From positions 62,001 to 126,000 of the forward strand of contig CACYKP010000020.1 in assembly GCA_902775025.1 (NCBI GenBank): DNA of 64,000 nucleotides, written 5' to 3'. This DNA is from an uncultured bacterium (lineage in GTDB: Bacteria; Cyanobacteriota; Vampirovibrionia; Gastranaerophilales; Gastranaerophilaceae). Shown here piece by piece: positions 33,090 to 41,525 of this stretch. Within the stretch, counting starts at the first letter, position 1. The number at the start of each line of letters is the position of its first letter. Position numbers and translations under genes: made by a program. The notes below the pieces were generated by a model, which ran no database searches, was not told the DNA's origin, and was given only the letters and a program-made list of their open reading frames with translations.

Positions 33090-35795
33090 ATGAAGAAGTT
33101 TTTTAGTGTGTTATTGTCGCTATCTATTTTTGCTATGTACACAGGTGTAGCAATTGCGGCACCCAAGGTAAAAGGAGAGAATAAAGGGGTAAATAAAGGT
33201 ATAAAACTTGCCTCTGTTAAAAAAGCAACACCCCAAGCCGCATCTGTTCAACAAACTGAAGCTGCAAAGAAGGCAAAACAGCAAGCTGCTGCGACTCAAA
33301 AAGCACAAGTTCAACAAATGCAGCAAATGGCTGCTGCAGCAAAGTCTATTCACTTGAAACCGGCTGCGAATGCCAAGCCGATTGAGCTAGCATTTGTTTT
33401 TGACGGACCTTCCGACAAAAATCAGCAAGTTTTGGAAAAATTCCAAAAGACTATTAAAATTCAGTTGTTACCTGATTATATAGCAAGTTTTCCTAAGGAT
33501 TTGGTATTTACGGGAAATTGGACAGAGGCAGGTGCTAAAGCGGCTTCTGACAAAGCATTAGCTTCCAGAGCAAGGATGGTTATTTCTTTAGGTTATTTCT
33601 CAAGTAACTATTATTCAGATAAAAAAGATAAGAAAAAATACGTTGTTACAATTGACCAATACGGTTTAAGAGATTTCGGCGACCATTTCTTTAATCCTAT
33701 TCAACAAATGACAAGCGATTTTGCTACGTTTAAAGTATTAAATCCTCAAATTAAAAAGACTGCAATCTTAATGAACGAAACATATTATAAAACAAGAACT
33801 GATTGGAATACATTTATAGCTAAAAAGCTAAAAGAGAAAAAATGTGATTTGGCATTTGCGGTTGTTCCTGTAAATTCAAATATTTCAGCATCGCTGAGTA
33901 AAATTCCAAAAGATGCTGATTCAGCTTTCGTAACGCCATTATATAATTTATCATCAGATCAAAGAAAAGATTTATATAAACAGTTATTAGCTAAAAAATT
34001 ACCTACCTTCTCTTCAGTTGGTAAAGAAGATGTAGAACTCGGTGCAATGCTTGGTACTTCAACATTTGATGTAGATAAAAAGTTAGCAGAAGCTACATCA
34101 TTCAATATTCACGGTGTTCTTCACGGTAAAGCCGTTAAGAATGAAAAAATACCTTTCTATGATGACAAGGTAATTTTCTATAACTCTGACACGGGTGAAG
34201 CTTTAGGTTATACACCTGCTCTAAGGTTATTGAATAATTCTGTTGTAATTTCAAATAAACCTAAAACGACTTATGATTTGAATACATTAATAAATGCTCT
34301 TGATGACAGTAACTTGGATATGACAAGAAAAAGATACTTAATAGATGCTGCCAGACGTTCTGTTACAAGTGCATATTTAAGATACTTACCTACATTAAGA
34401 CTGGATTTAGGATACCAAACTTATAACAGCGGTTATGCTCGTTCTTATGCCGATGTTCCGACAAGTGTTGGTGCGTTTACGGTTGCAATGGATCAAGTGC
34501 TTTATTCACCTGATTTAGTTACAAATATTATTGTAAAACACAAAAAACTTAAATTTGATAAAGCAGAACACGATTTAACTAAAGCAAATACGGAGTATCA
34601 TGTTGCAAATCTTTATATAGAAACATTGATGCTTGGTAATATGCTTAAAATTCAAGAAGAATATGTTCAGGAAACAAGAGAAAATCTTGCTATTGCTCGT
34701 GTCAGAGAAAAAACCGGTAAATGCGGATATGAAGAAGTTTTCCGTTGGGCGGGCGAAGTTAGCGAAGCGGAAAAGAAGCTTCTTATGATGCAGGCAGATT
34801 ATAAAAATTTACAAATTCAAATTAATAAATTATTGAATAAAAACCAAAAAGAACCGATTGCATTCAAACCGCTTACTGCAAACGATCCTGCTTTCTTCTC
34901 ATCTGATGTTCATATTATTGACCACGTTCGTGATCCTAAAAAACTCGGTCAGTTTACGGATATGTTAGTTCAGGAGGTTCAATATCTTTCACCTGAAACG
35001 ACAAAACTAAAAGCTGCGATAGCTATGAAGAAAGCTGAAATGTCAAATTACGGACAAAAATTCTTTATGCCTAATGCTAAAATGTCATTAGAGTATCAAA
35101 CACAATTTGGCAGAAATCTTCCGTATGAAAACGCAGGACATAATCAATTGAAAGGTGCGCAAGGTGCCGCTCAATCAGCAGGCGCTCAAGCACAAGCAAC
35201 GGCTGCTGCAAATGCAAACCCTGCAAGCTGGGGTAATCCTGCTACAGTGCCTGGTATTTTAGGTGCAGGTGCACAAGGTTTTGCTAACGGTTATTACGGC
35301 TCACCATATTTGGGACTTGATCAACAGTCCTTTAGATTCTTTATCGGTGCTCAATGGAAACCGATTGAGGGCGGACACAAGATTGCTGAAATTGCACGAT
35401 GCAAGTCTGAACTCAATGAGCTTAATGCATATTTAGAAGAAGTTAATACTGAAATAGAGATGAGGGTGCGTTCCGTTGTTAATAATGCAATCTCTAAATA
35501 CTTTATGATTGAAAAATCCTATAAAGCAATGTTTGCTGAAGGCGAAAACTACGACATGGTTAAAGCATTATACCTGAGAGGTGAAGCTCCTGTTAATCAG
35601 CTTGCTGATGCTCAACAGCTATATTTGAAAGCTAAAGTAGATGCTATTAATTCTCAATACGACTTCTTTAAAGAATTAATTTGGGTTCAAAGGGGGCTAC
35701 TGTCAGTTAACTGGGTTAACGCAAATGATTACGCTAAAAAATGGATGAGAAATATACCAAATGTACTTCCTGCTGAACCTGATTTTAATTTGTAG
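33090..35795 (+). CDS. TolC-type outer-membrane efflux protein fused to a periplasmic-binding-like domain
   Basis: Starts MKKFFSVLLSLSIFAMYTGVAIAAP, a Sec signal peptide (start ATG 33090, after GGGAG; the upstream frame from 33057 is rejected). Residues ~30-85 are a Lys/Ala/Gln-rich linker. Residues ~90-400 look like a type-1 periplasmic binding protein of the ABC_sub_bind kind (ELAFVFDGPSD, RARMVISLGYFSS, KTAILMNE, FVTPLYNLSSDQ, LGAMLGTS). Residues ~420-900 are a TolC-like region with long helices and paired repeats (LDLGYQTYN, ANLYIETLMLGN, YLRGEAPVNQLADAQQLYLKAKVDAINSQYDF). An Ala/Gln-rich loop (~690-730) interrupts the second half. Probably regulated by the upstream MarR protein. Confidence 0.78.
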   Translation: MKKFFSVLLSLSIFAMYTGVAIAAPKVKGENKGVNKGIKLASVKKATPQAASVQQTEAAKKAKQQAAATQKAQVQQMQQMAAAAKSIHLKPAANAKPIELAFVFDGPSDKNQQVLEKFQKTIKIQLLPDYIASFPKDLVFTGNWTEAGAKAASDKALASRARMVISLGYFSSNYYSDKKDKKKYVVTIDQYGLRDFGDHFFNPIQQMTSDFATFKVLNPQIKKTAILMNETYYKTRTDWNTFIAKKLKEKKCDLAFAVVPVNSNISASLSKIPKDADSAFVTPLYNLSSDQRKDLYKQLLAKKLPTFSSVGKEDVELGAMLGTSTFDVDKKLAEATSFNIHGVLHGKAVKNEKIPFYDDKVIFYNSDTGEALGYTPALRLLNNSVVISNKPKTTYDLNTLINALDDSNLDMTRKRYLIDAARRSVTSAYLRYLPTLRLDLGYQTYNSGYARSYADVPTSVGAFTVAMDQVLYSPDLVTNIIVKHKKLKFDKAEHDLTKANTEYHVANLYIETLMLGNMLKIQEEYVQETRENLAIARVREKTGKCGYEEVFRWAGEVSEAEKKLLMMQADYKNLQIQINKLLNKNQKEPIAFKPLTANDPAFFSSDVHIIDHVRDPKKLGQFTDMLVQEVQYLSPETTKLKAAIAMKKAEMSNYGQKFFMPNAKMSLEYQTQFGRNLPYENAGHNQLKGAQGAAQSAGAQAQATAAANANPASWGNPATVPGILGAGAQGFANGYYGSPYLGLDQQSFRFFIGAQWKPIEGGHKIAEIARCKSELNELNAYLEEVNTEIEMRVRSVVNNAISKYFMIEKSYKAMFAEGENYDMVKALYLRGEAPVNQLADAQQLYLKAKVDAINSQYDFFKELIWVQRGLLSVNWVNANDYAKKWMRNIPNVLPAEPDFNL

Positions 35796-35814
35796 TTTTG
35801 GGGAAACAGTTTTT

Positions 35815-35835
35815 GTCAGGTAGAACCAGACCTAC
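35815..35835 (-). repeat. REP hairpin (GTAG type), degenerate copy d
   Basis: GTCAGGT, AGA, ACCAGAC, CTAC: the minus strand has GTAG at the foot. One arm has lost a base relative to the copy at 58369. Confidence 0.65.
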
Positions 35836-35859
35836 TTTTAAAAAAACAAATCTTGAATT

Positions 35860-35889
35860 CCCTCCCTTGGGGAAGGGTTAGGGAGAGGG
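35860..35889. repeat. CCCTC/GAGGG repeat supplying a ribosome site
   Basis: CCCTCCCTTGGGGAAGGG followed by TTAGGGAGAGGG, same family as the element at 4755. Its right arm GGGAGAGGG ends four bases before the thioesterase ATG and can act as Shine-Dalgarno sequence. Confidence 0.65.
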
Positions 35890-35893
35890 TATT

Positions 35894-36631
35894 ATGGCAT
35901 TGTTTGAAGAAACAGTTAAAATTAGATATTCGGAAATGGATTGTGATTTGGTTCTTAAACCATCCGCACTGCTTCAGTTTTTGCAGGATTTAGCAAGTGA
36001 TAATGCAGAAAATCTTGGTTTTGGCTATTCTTATATAGTTAAAAATAATCTTGCGTGGTTTCTGCTTAAATACCGTATAGAATTTGATGACTACCCCGAA
36101 GGGATATATGATTTAACTATAAAAACCGAGCCAAGAGGATATAATAAAATTTTCGCATTCCGTGATTTTTATATAAACCATGGAAACAAACAAATAGGCA
36201 AAGCATCCAGCACATGGGCTCTTGTTGATTTGGATACAAAATCAATGGCAAACACTTCCGAGGTTTTAGCAGATAACCAATATATGATTCAACACGAAAA
36301 AAGAGAAGATGATTTAAGCTACGGAAAAATCAGGCTTCCGGAAAAATTCGATATTGAAAAAATTTTTGAAGTTCGCTTTGATGATTTGGATGTAAATAAA
36401 CACGTTAATAATGCAAACTACATAGTTTGGGCATTTGAACCTTTGGATTTTGAATTTCGTCGTTCTCATAAACTTAAAACAATAGATATGAATTTTAAAA
36501 AAGAGATAAAATACGGCTCAAAGGTTTTATCCCAGGTATCAATAAACGGTACTAATACAATTCATGCGGTCAAGAACGCCGAAACAGGGGAAGAACTTTG
36601 CTTAGTATCTGCTGAATGGATATGTAAATAG
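35894..36631 (+). CDS. Acyl-ACP thioesterase (FatA/FatB-like)
   Basis: Releases fatty acid from acyl carrier protein. Double hot-dog fold: domain 1 RYSEMDCDLVLKPSALLQFLQDLASDNAE, and domain 2 VRFDDLDVNKHVNNANYIVWAFE, whose Asn and His in NKHVNNANY are the family's catalytic pair. Length 245 matches bacterial acyl-ACP thioesterases. The ribosome site appears to come from the repeat just upstream. An acyl-activating enzyme at 38637 could re-activate the product. Convergent with the antiporter gene, 7 bases between stops. Confidence 0.87.
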   Translation: MALFEETVKIRYSEMDCDLVLKPSALLQFLQDLASDNAENLGFGYSYIVKNNLAWFLLKYRIEFDDYPEGIYDLTIKTEPRGYNKIFAFRDFYINHGNKQIGKASSTWALVDLDTKSMANTSEVLADNQYMIQHEKREDDLSYGKIRLPEKFDIEKIFEVRFDDLDVNKHVNNANYIVWAFEPLDFEFRRSHKLKTIDMNFKKEIKYGSKVLSQVSINGTNTIHAVKNAETGEELCLVSAEWICK

Positions 36632-36638
36632 ATTGAGT

Positions 36639-37952
36639 TTATTTTTTTGTTCTTGATATTGAGAATATCAGTCCCAATAACATCAATGCAGGGTAGAATA
36701 AACCTTTGAGTATAGCAAAAGAGGTCATTCCGATTGATGCAGACAGAGCCGTTGCGATAAGGATTTGCGCACCGTATGGAATCATACCCTGAACGCAGCA
36801 CGAAGTTGTATCCATCAAACTTGCAGCACGTTCCGCTTTAACTTTATACTTCTCAGCTAATTCTTTTACGATTGTTCCTGAAGTAATTATTGCAACTGTA
36901 TTATTTGCGGTAAAAAGGTTAATTATTCCGACTAAAAAACAAATTCCGATTTCGCATGTTTTTTTATTTTTAATCCATTTTTCTGTTGAGTTAATAATGT
37001 AAGTGATTCCTCCGTTGTATCTGACAAGGAGAAGAAGTCCGCCAGCAAGCATCGCTACAATTATTGTGTTAGCCATACTTGTGGTACCGTCGCCAATATA
37101 AGCAAATGCGGTAAATATATCAAATAATCCGTATGAAATTCCGATAATTGTATTTAGAATTGTTCCAAACAAAAGCAAAAACATAACATTTACCCCTGAA
37201 ATACCGAGAATAAGAAGCAGAATATACGGTGCAACTTTTATGTAACTGTCAATGTTAAGAATTGTATGCTCAATTTCCGTTCCACCTGTTGTCGTAAACA
37301 AAGGAAGGGAATAAAGTACTAAACAGAGAATTGCAGGAATTGTAATAATTTTAAGGTTATAAAACATTTCATCCCGCATTTCTACGTTTTGGGTTCTGCT
37401 TGCCGCAATTTTCGTATCGGAGATTAGCGACATGTTATCTCCGAACATTGCACCGCCCACAGTTGCACCGAGAAGAATTGCAGGATTAAATCCTAAGGAC
37501 TGTGATATTGTTACTGCAATCGGAACTATTGCTGCAATCGTACCGCAGGAAGTACCAATAGATAGCGAGATTAAAGCTGATATCACAAACAAGCCAAGCA
37601 CCATAAATTGCGACGGAATAAAATGTTGAGCTATCATTACAGCAGAATCTACTCCTCCTACGGCTTTAGCAGTTGCGGTAAAAGCTCCGGCAAGGATAAA
37701 TATAAGACACATTATCATAATGTCTTTATTTCCCATACCGAGTGCAAAAAGCTCTATTTTTTTGCTTAATTTTTCTTTGTGGTTAAGAATTAGGGCAGTC
37801 GCAGAGGATATAATAAATGCAACTGTCATCGGAACTTTAGAAAAATCTTTTGTCCAAAGAGAAAAACCAAAGTAGAAAAGAACAAAAACTATAAAAGGTA
37901 TAATAGCTTTAAAACTTGATTCTCTCCATTGTTCGTGTTCTTGATTAGTCAT
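36639..37952 (-). CDS. Na+/H+ antiporter, NhaC family
   Basis: 437-residue integral membrane protein with about eleven hydrophobic segments. Family marks: GTSCGTIAAIVPIAVTISQSLG and GATVGGAMFGDNMSLISDT (conserved Gly/Asp/Asn motif of NhaC-type carriers), plus TANNTVAIITSG and TTSCCVQGMIPYGAQ in the second half, reflecting the inverted repeat. Exchanges Na+ for H+, or possibly another small ion or amine. The ATG follows GAGAAGAGGAAG. It overlaps the upstream 90-residue gene by 8 bases, so the two are co-translated. Confidence 0.85.
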   Translation of the reverse strand: MTNQEHEQWRESSFKAIIPFIVFVLFYFGFSLWTKDFSKVPMTVAFIISSATALILNHKEKLSKKIELFALGMGNKDIMIMCLIFILAGAFTATAKAVGGVDSAVMIAQHFIPSQFMVLGLFVISALISLSIGTSCGTIAAIVPIAVTISQSLGFNPAILLGATVGGAMFGDNMSLISDTKIAASRTQNVEMRDEMFYNLKIITIPAILCLVLYSLPLFTTTGGTEIEHTILNIDSYIKVAPYILLLILGISGVNVMFLLLFGTILNTIIGISYGLFDIFTAFAYIGDGTTSMANTIIVAMLAGGLLLLVRYNGGITYIINSTEKWIKNKKTCEIGICFLVGIINLFTANNTVAIITSGTIVKELAEKYKVKAERAASLMDTTSCCVQGMIPYGAQILIATALSASIGMTSFAILKGLFYPALMLLGLIFSISRTKK

Positions 37953-38217
37953 CTTCCTCTTCTCCGTTCAAAATCTTTTCCTGCAATTCAAAACTTTGTT
38001 CCATCAGTTTTCTAAGTTTTTCCTGCATAAACATTCGTTTATAGGCATCTTGTCCCATTTGCCTATCGTAGTCCATAAAAAGATCTTTGTCGGAGGCAGT
38101 AACTTTTTTCATTTCGTGCATAAATGTGGTATGGCGTGAACAGACTCTCAGATTGAATTCTACTTCATCAATCTGCTTGGTAATCTCGTTTAATCGTTCT
38201 TCCAAACTGCTAACCAT
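37945..38217 (-). CDS. Small helical protein coupled to the antiporter, 90 aa
   Basis: Charged and largely helical: SSLEERLNEITKQIDEVEFNL, then EKLRKLMEQSFELQEKILNGEEEDD, likely a coiled coil. No membrane segment. Its last 8 bases overlap the antiporter start, which uses a ribosome site inside this gene. Start ATG 38217 (a GTG lies just before). Function unknown; tight coupling suggests an accessory or regulatory partner of the carrier, which is inference. Confidence 0.65.
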   Translation of the reverse strand: MVSSLEERLNEITKQIDEVEFNLRVCSRHTTFMHEMKKVTASDKDLFMDYDRQMGQDAYKRMFMQEKLRKLMEQSFELQEKILNGEEEDD

Positions 38218-38318
38218 CACTAACTATCCCTAAAATTGAGGTTGATATAAAACTATTTCTCCCCTACCCCTGCATTAATTTTATGATTAAAAAAACTCCA
38301 TGTCAATTTTGTAACAGC

Positions 38319-38381
38319 GGGGTAAAATAATGGGGGGGGTAAATAGTAAGGGGGTAAATAGTAAGGGGGTAAATAATAAGG
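38319..38381. repeat. 15-bp G-rich tandem repeat
   Basis: Three perfect or near-perfect units GGGGGTAAATAGTAA (38335-38379) plus a degenerate one before them; a run of eight G lies at 38332-38339. Unit length 15. In a 420-base non-coding stretch between divergent genes. Confidence 0.85.
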
Positions 38382-38636
38382 AGTTAATATTTTAGTATTG
38401 CATGCCGACAAAAAATAGAAAGGTTGTCGCTAGCATAGTAATGTCGGTCTGCTTAATTGTTCCCTCACCACTACACTTACCCGCTGGGCGAGGAAGTGCA
38501 AGACTTGTTATAAAAGTTAACAAATATTATTAGAAATCCTTAAATTTACTTTAAATAATTGCATTTCACGAGTATTAGGTGTAAAATACAACTATAGTTT
38601 AGTGTTTACAGATTTGGAATTAAGGAGTAATGATTT
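38382..38636. other. Non-coding stretch upstream of the acyl-activating enzyme
   Basis: No open frame. At 38455-38495 a CCTCACC...GGGCGAGG arrangement resembles a weak member of the CCTCACCC repeat family. A GCATGCCGAC/GTCGGTCTGC imperfect pairing lies at 38401-38455. I cannot assign a structured RNA. The last bases hold AAGGAG at 38622-38627, the ribosome site for 38637. Confidence 0.4.
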
Positions 38637-40328
38637 ATGGCTGGGGAAAAGAAAGAACTCAGAAATAGTGGTATTTTATCTCACATAGAAAACAAAACGG
38701 CAGATTATGAAAACCGTATAGCCCTTGGTATTCGTGGTCGATATGGCTGGAAAGAATTTACTTATAAAGGTTTAGGTCTGCTTTCAAGAAAAATTGCTAA
38801 ATATATGATTGAAACACTTGAAATTAAAAAAGGTGAAGGAGTTGCAATTTTATCAGAATCAAAACCGGAATATGGTGCATGTATGTTCGCATCTACTCTT
38901 ACCGGTTGTGTAACGATTCCGTTAGATATTAAATTGTCCGAATACGAATTAACTAATATTCTCTCAGACTGTCTTCCTTCAGTAATGTTTGTTTCACAAC
39001 ATTATTTGGAAACAGCTCTCAGACTTCAAAAATCAATTGATTCGATTAAACATATTATTCTTATTGATGAAGTTTTCTATAATTCGGAAGTTACAAGTAT
39101 ATATGCTCTTCCGGAAGAATATAACGCAAAATGGCGTCAAAGAAGTTCAAAATCAACTGCGCTTATTATATACACATCAGGAACAACAGGCGCTCCTAAA
39201 GGTGTTGAAATATCTTACAAAAATATTAACGCTCAATTAGAATGTTTAACTGATCCTATAAATGAAATCTTGCCGGATGGAAGAAAAACTACTATGTTAT
39301 CTATTCTTCCGATGAACCATTTGTTTGAAATGACTGTAGGATTTTCAGTATTCTTGAATTTCGGACATACTGTTTATTATACAACCAGTCTTAAGCCTAA
39401 AGATATTACGGATATTATGAAGGATAAGGGTGTAGAATTTATGATTGTAGTACCTGCGTTTTTGAAACTTTTAAAAGCGGGTATTGAAAAAGAACTAAAA
39501 AGCGCACCTGTGTTTGCTCAATATATATTTAAACTTATGTATCATAGTGCAAAATTTATTCCTTGGTATAACGTTAAAAGAATGTTATTCAAAAAAATTC
39601 ATGATAGTTTCGGCGGCAAATTCTTTGGTTGTATTGCAGGCGGTGCGCCTCTCGATTTGGAAGTCGGTGAATTCTTTGAAAGAATTGGTATTAAAGTCTA
39701 TCAAGGGTACGGACTTTCTGAAACAAGTCCCGTTGTTTGCGTAAATACAGATAAACGTTATGATATGGCATGTGTTGGAAAACCGCTCAGAAACTTTGAA
39801 GCAAAAATTGATGAATCAACGGGTGAACTTTTACTAAGAGGTCCTTCCGTAATGAAGGGATATCATAATCAACCTGAGATGACGGCTGAAGTTATTGATG
39901 AAGAAGGCTGGCTTCATACAGGTGATATTGCAAGATTAGACAGTACAAATCACTTGTATATAACAGGAAGAATTAAGAATATGATTGTTCTAAACGGTGG
40001 TAAAAAGGTCTTTCCGGAAGAAGTAGAAGCAGTTTTAGAAAAGAGCAATTATGTTTCGGAAGTCTGTGTTCTTGGAACATCAAGAACCTTTGGTGCAAAA
40101 GACGGTACGGAAGAAGTTACTGCAGTAATTGTTCCAAAATCAGAACTCTATTCAAGTTATTCGGAAGAAGATATTGAACGCATGATTAGAGTAGAAGTAA
40201 AATCTTTGTCCGAAAGACTTGCTCAATACAAGCGCCCGACAAATATTGTAATCTCAAAAGATGAACTTCCGAAAACAACTACAAGAAAAGTTAAAAGAAA
40301 AGAAGTTTTAGAGTTGATACACATTTAA
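38637..40328 (+). CDS. AMP-binding acyl-CoA/acyl-ACP synthetase
   Basis: Activates a carboxylic acid as acyl-adenylate. Motifs: P-loop IYTSGTTGAPKGVEIS (about 179), GYGLSETSPVVCVN, EGWLHTGDIARLD (ATP/ribose Asp), ITGRIKNMIVLNGGKKVFPEEVE (hinge) and C-terminal Lys in LPKTTTRKVKRKE. Length 563 fits long-chain fatty-acid ligases. The N-terminus is soluble. A thioesterase 2 kb upstream supplies free fatty acid as a plausible substrate. A strong terminator follows. Chain-length preference cannot be read. Confidence 0.88.
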   Translation: MAGEKKELRNSGILSHIENKTADYENRIALGIRGRYGWKEFTYKGLGLLSRKIAKYMIETLEIKKGEGVAILSESKPEYGACMFASTLTGCVTIPLDIKLSEYELTNILSDCLPSVMFVSQHYLETALRLQKSIDSIKHIILIDEVFYNSEVTSIYALPEEYNAKWRQRSSKSTALIIYTSGTTGAPKGVEISYKNINAQLECLTDPINEILPDGRKTTMLSILPMNHLFEMTVGFSVFLNFGHTVYYTTSLKPKDITDIMKDKGVEFMIVVPAFLKLLKAGIEKELKSAPVFAQYIFKLMYHSAKFIPWYNVKRMLFKKIHDSFGGKFFGCIAGGAPLDLEVGEFFERIGIKVYQGYGLSETSPVVCVNTDKRYDMACVGKPLRNFEAKIDESTGELLLRGPSVMKGYHNQPEMTAEVIDEEGWLHTGDIARLDSTNHLYITGRIKNMIVLNGGKKVFPEEVEAVLEKSNYVSEVCVLGTSRTFGAKDGTEEVTAVIVPKSELYSSYSEEDIERMIRVEVKSLSERLAQYKRPTNIVISKDELPKTTTRKVKRKEVLELIHI

Positions 40329-40339
40329 TCATTATTAAT

Positions 40340-40380
40340 AAAAGAATGGAAAGGGCCTCGTCGGCCCTTTCCATTCTTTT
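40340..40380. terminator. Strong intrinsic terminator
   Basis: An 18-bp perfect stem (AAAAGAATGGAAAGGGCC and complement) with a 5-base loop and T-run, 12 bases after the acyl-activating enzyme. Confidence 0.95.
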
Positions 40381-40499
40381 GATGAACATAAGTGCAGCAT
40401 TTTTAACTGCTACTTTTATTATTACCTATTTTCTATGTTTTTCAAGTGCATAAAAAATGCTTTTCGGTAAATTTTTGTAACGAAAATAGCATCCCCTAA

Positions 40500-40637
40500 T
40501 TAGTGCATGTATTTTGATATAATAATCATTACAACAATTGCCGCAGCCATAAATGCTAATCCGCTTAATATACCTGTGCAAGATGAATCGTTTGTTTCTT
40601 TATATTTTTCATCTTCTTTATTTTCATTGTTTTTCAT
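40500..40637 (-). CDS. Small single-pass membrane protein, 45 aa
   Basis: An acidic, Lys-rich N-terminus (MKNNENKEDEKYKETNDSS) is followed by one membrane segment, CTGILSGLAFMAAAIVVMII, ending SKYMH. The ATG at 40637 is preceded by AGAAAGG. It lies 20 bases downstream of an OadG-like gene on the same strand and is probably in its operon, so it may be a tiny subunit of a sodium-pump decarboxylase comparable in size to epsilon-type subunits; this is inference. Confidence 0.6.
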   Translation of the reverse strand: MKNNENKEDEKYKETNDSSCTGILSGLAFMAAAIVVMIIISKYMH

Positions 40638-40657
40638 TATAATCGCCTTTCTTATAT

Positions 40658-40900
40658 TTACCTGTTTTGAAAATGTAGTGCAGATGCAATTGCGACTGCA
40701 ATCTCAGCATCATCATTTTTTTGTTGTGATTTTCTTAAGCTTTTTTGTTCAATAATTTCCTCAGGAAAATATTTGTTAATTTTCTTGATAAACCATGACA
40801 TAAAGTTCATCGCATAAATCATAAGCACAAGAAATAGAAATACTGTTCCCATACCGATTGCCATTATATAGCAACCTTCTGTTAATAACTTTATATCCAT
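40658..40900 (-). CDS. OadG-like sodium-pump decarboxylase subunit, 80 aa
   Basis: One N-terminal membrane segment (GCYIMAIGMGTVFLFLVLMIYAM) followed by a short cytoplasmic tail ending DDAEIAVAIASALHF. The Gly-Met-Gly-x-V-F membrane motif and the E-I-A-V-A-I-A tail are typical of gamma/delta subunits of Na+-translocating oxaloacetate or methylmalonyl-CoA decarboxylases, which anchor the complex and bind metal. The alpha and beta subunits are not nearby, so the complex must be encoded elsewhere. A 45-residue membrane protein follows. Ribosome site GGGG before the ATG. Confidence 0.72.
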   Translation of the reverse strand: MDIKLLTEGCYIMAIGMGTVFLFLVLMIYAMNFMSWFIKKINKYFPEEIIEQKSLRKSQQKNDDAEIAVAIASALHFQNR

Positions 40901-40986
40901 TTTTTTACCCCATATTTTTTCAATACTAAATAAACGTGATTTTTCACGTTTTATCTGAATTGATAAATAAATATAAAAAGAAAATC

Positions 40987-41364
40987 CTATGGGGCCCTTG
41001 TATAAATCGTGTTTTTCAATGTTGGAGATATTTTATGATAAGCACGATTTTTATGTAAATTTTCTCTGTTAAAAATATAATGTTTTAAAATGTTGTCTTC
41101 AGTAATCGCATCTTCGCCAAAAATAAGCGATGAATTACCATTTTTGTTTGCATTTGTAATCTCTGTATTTGTTTTGTTTTGAGAAACAACATAATAATTT
41201 TCATCTCCTTGAACTAATGTAACTTCGCCTCGAGTTTGAGTCAAATAGCTCAAAGATTGAGTATTCGGAGTAATATACGAAACACAATATCCTTTACACG
41301 GGGTTAGTATAAGTGTAAAGAAAATGATTAGGATTGAAAATATTACTCTCAAAAAATTATTCAC
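40987..41364 (-). CDS. Secreted hypothetical protein, 125 aa
   Basis: Begins MNNFLRVIFSILIIFFTLIL, then TPCKGYCVS: a Sec signal peptide with possible cleavage after GYC or at the Cys. The mature part is polar with YLTQTRGEVTLVQGDENYYVVSQ, resembling a strand-rich fragment, and an Asn/Lys-rich tail. No family recognised. A lipoprotein is possible but the lipobox is poor. It stands 87 bases upstream of the OadG gene on the same strand. Confidence 0.6.
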   Translation of the reverse strand: MNNFLRVIFSILIIFFTLILTPCKGYCVSYITPNTQSLSYLTQTRGEVTLVQGDENYYVVSQNKTNTEITNANKNGNSSLIFGEDAITEDNILKHYIFNRENLHKNRAYHKISPTLKNTIYTRAP

Positions 41365-41525
41365 ACTAGGATTTTAGCATAAAACGATTTTTTTTGTGCC
41401 AAAATTGTAACATTTCTTTACTAAATAATGAAAAAAAATTAACTTTAGTTTATTATGTTTTCGGTACAATATATCTTATTATATGTGTGTCTATATATCA
41501 ATCAACATGTTGTAAAGGAGTTATA

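Noticed and set aside
38319..38381. CRISPR-like regular repeats
   Set aside because: Units are 15 bp, adjacent and without spacers; no cas genes are present. The tract at 51857 fails for the same reasons.
38395..38520. Structured RNA such as SRP RNA
   Set aside because: Some pairing is possible, but none of the conserved SRP loop sequences are present, and part matches the CCTCACCC repeat family.
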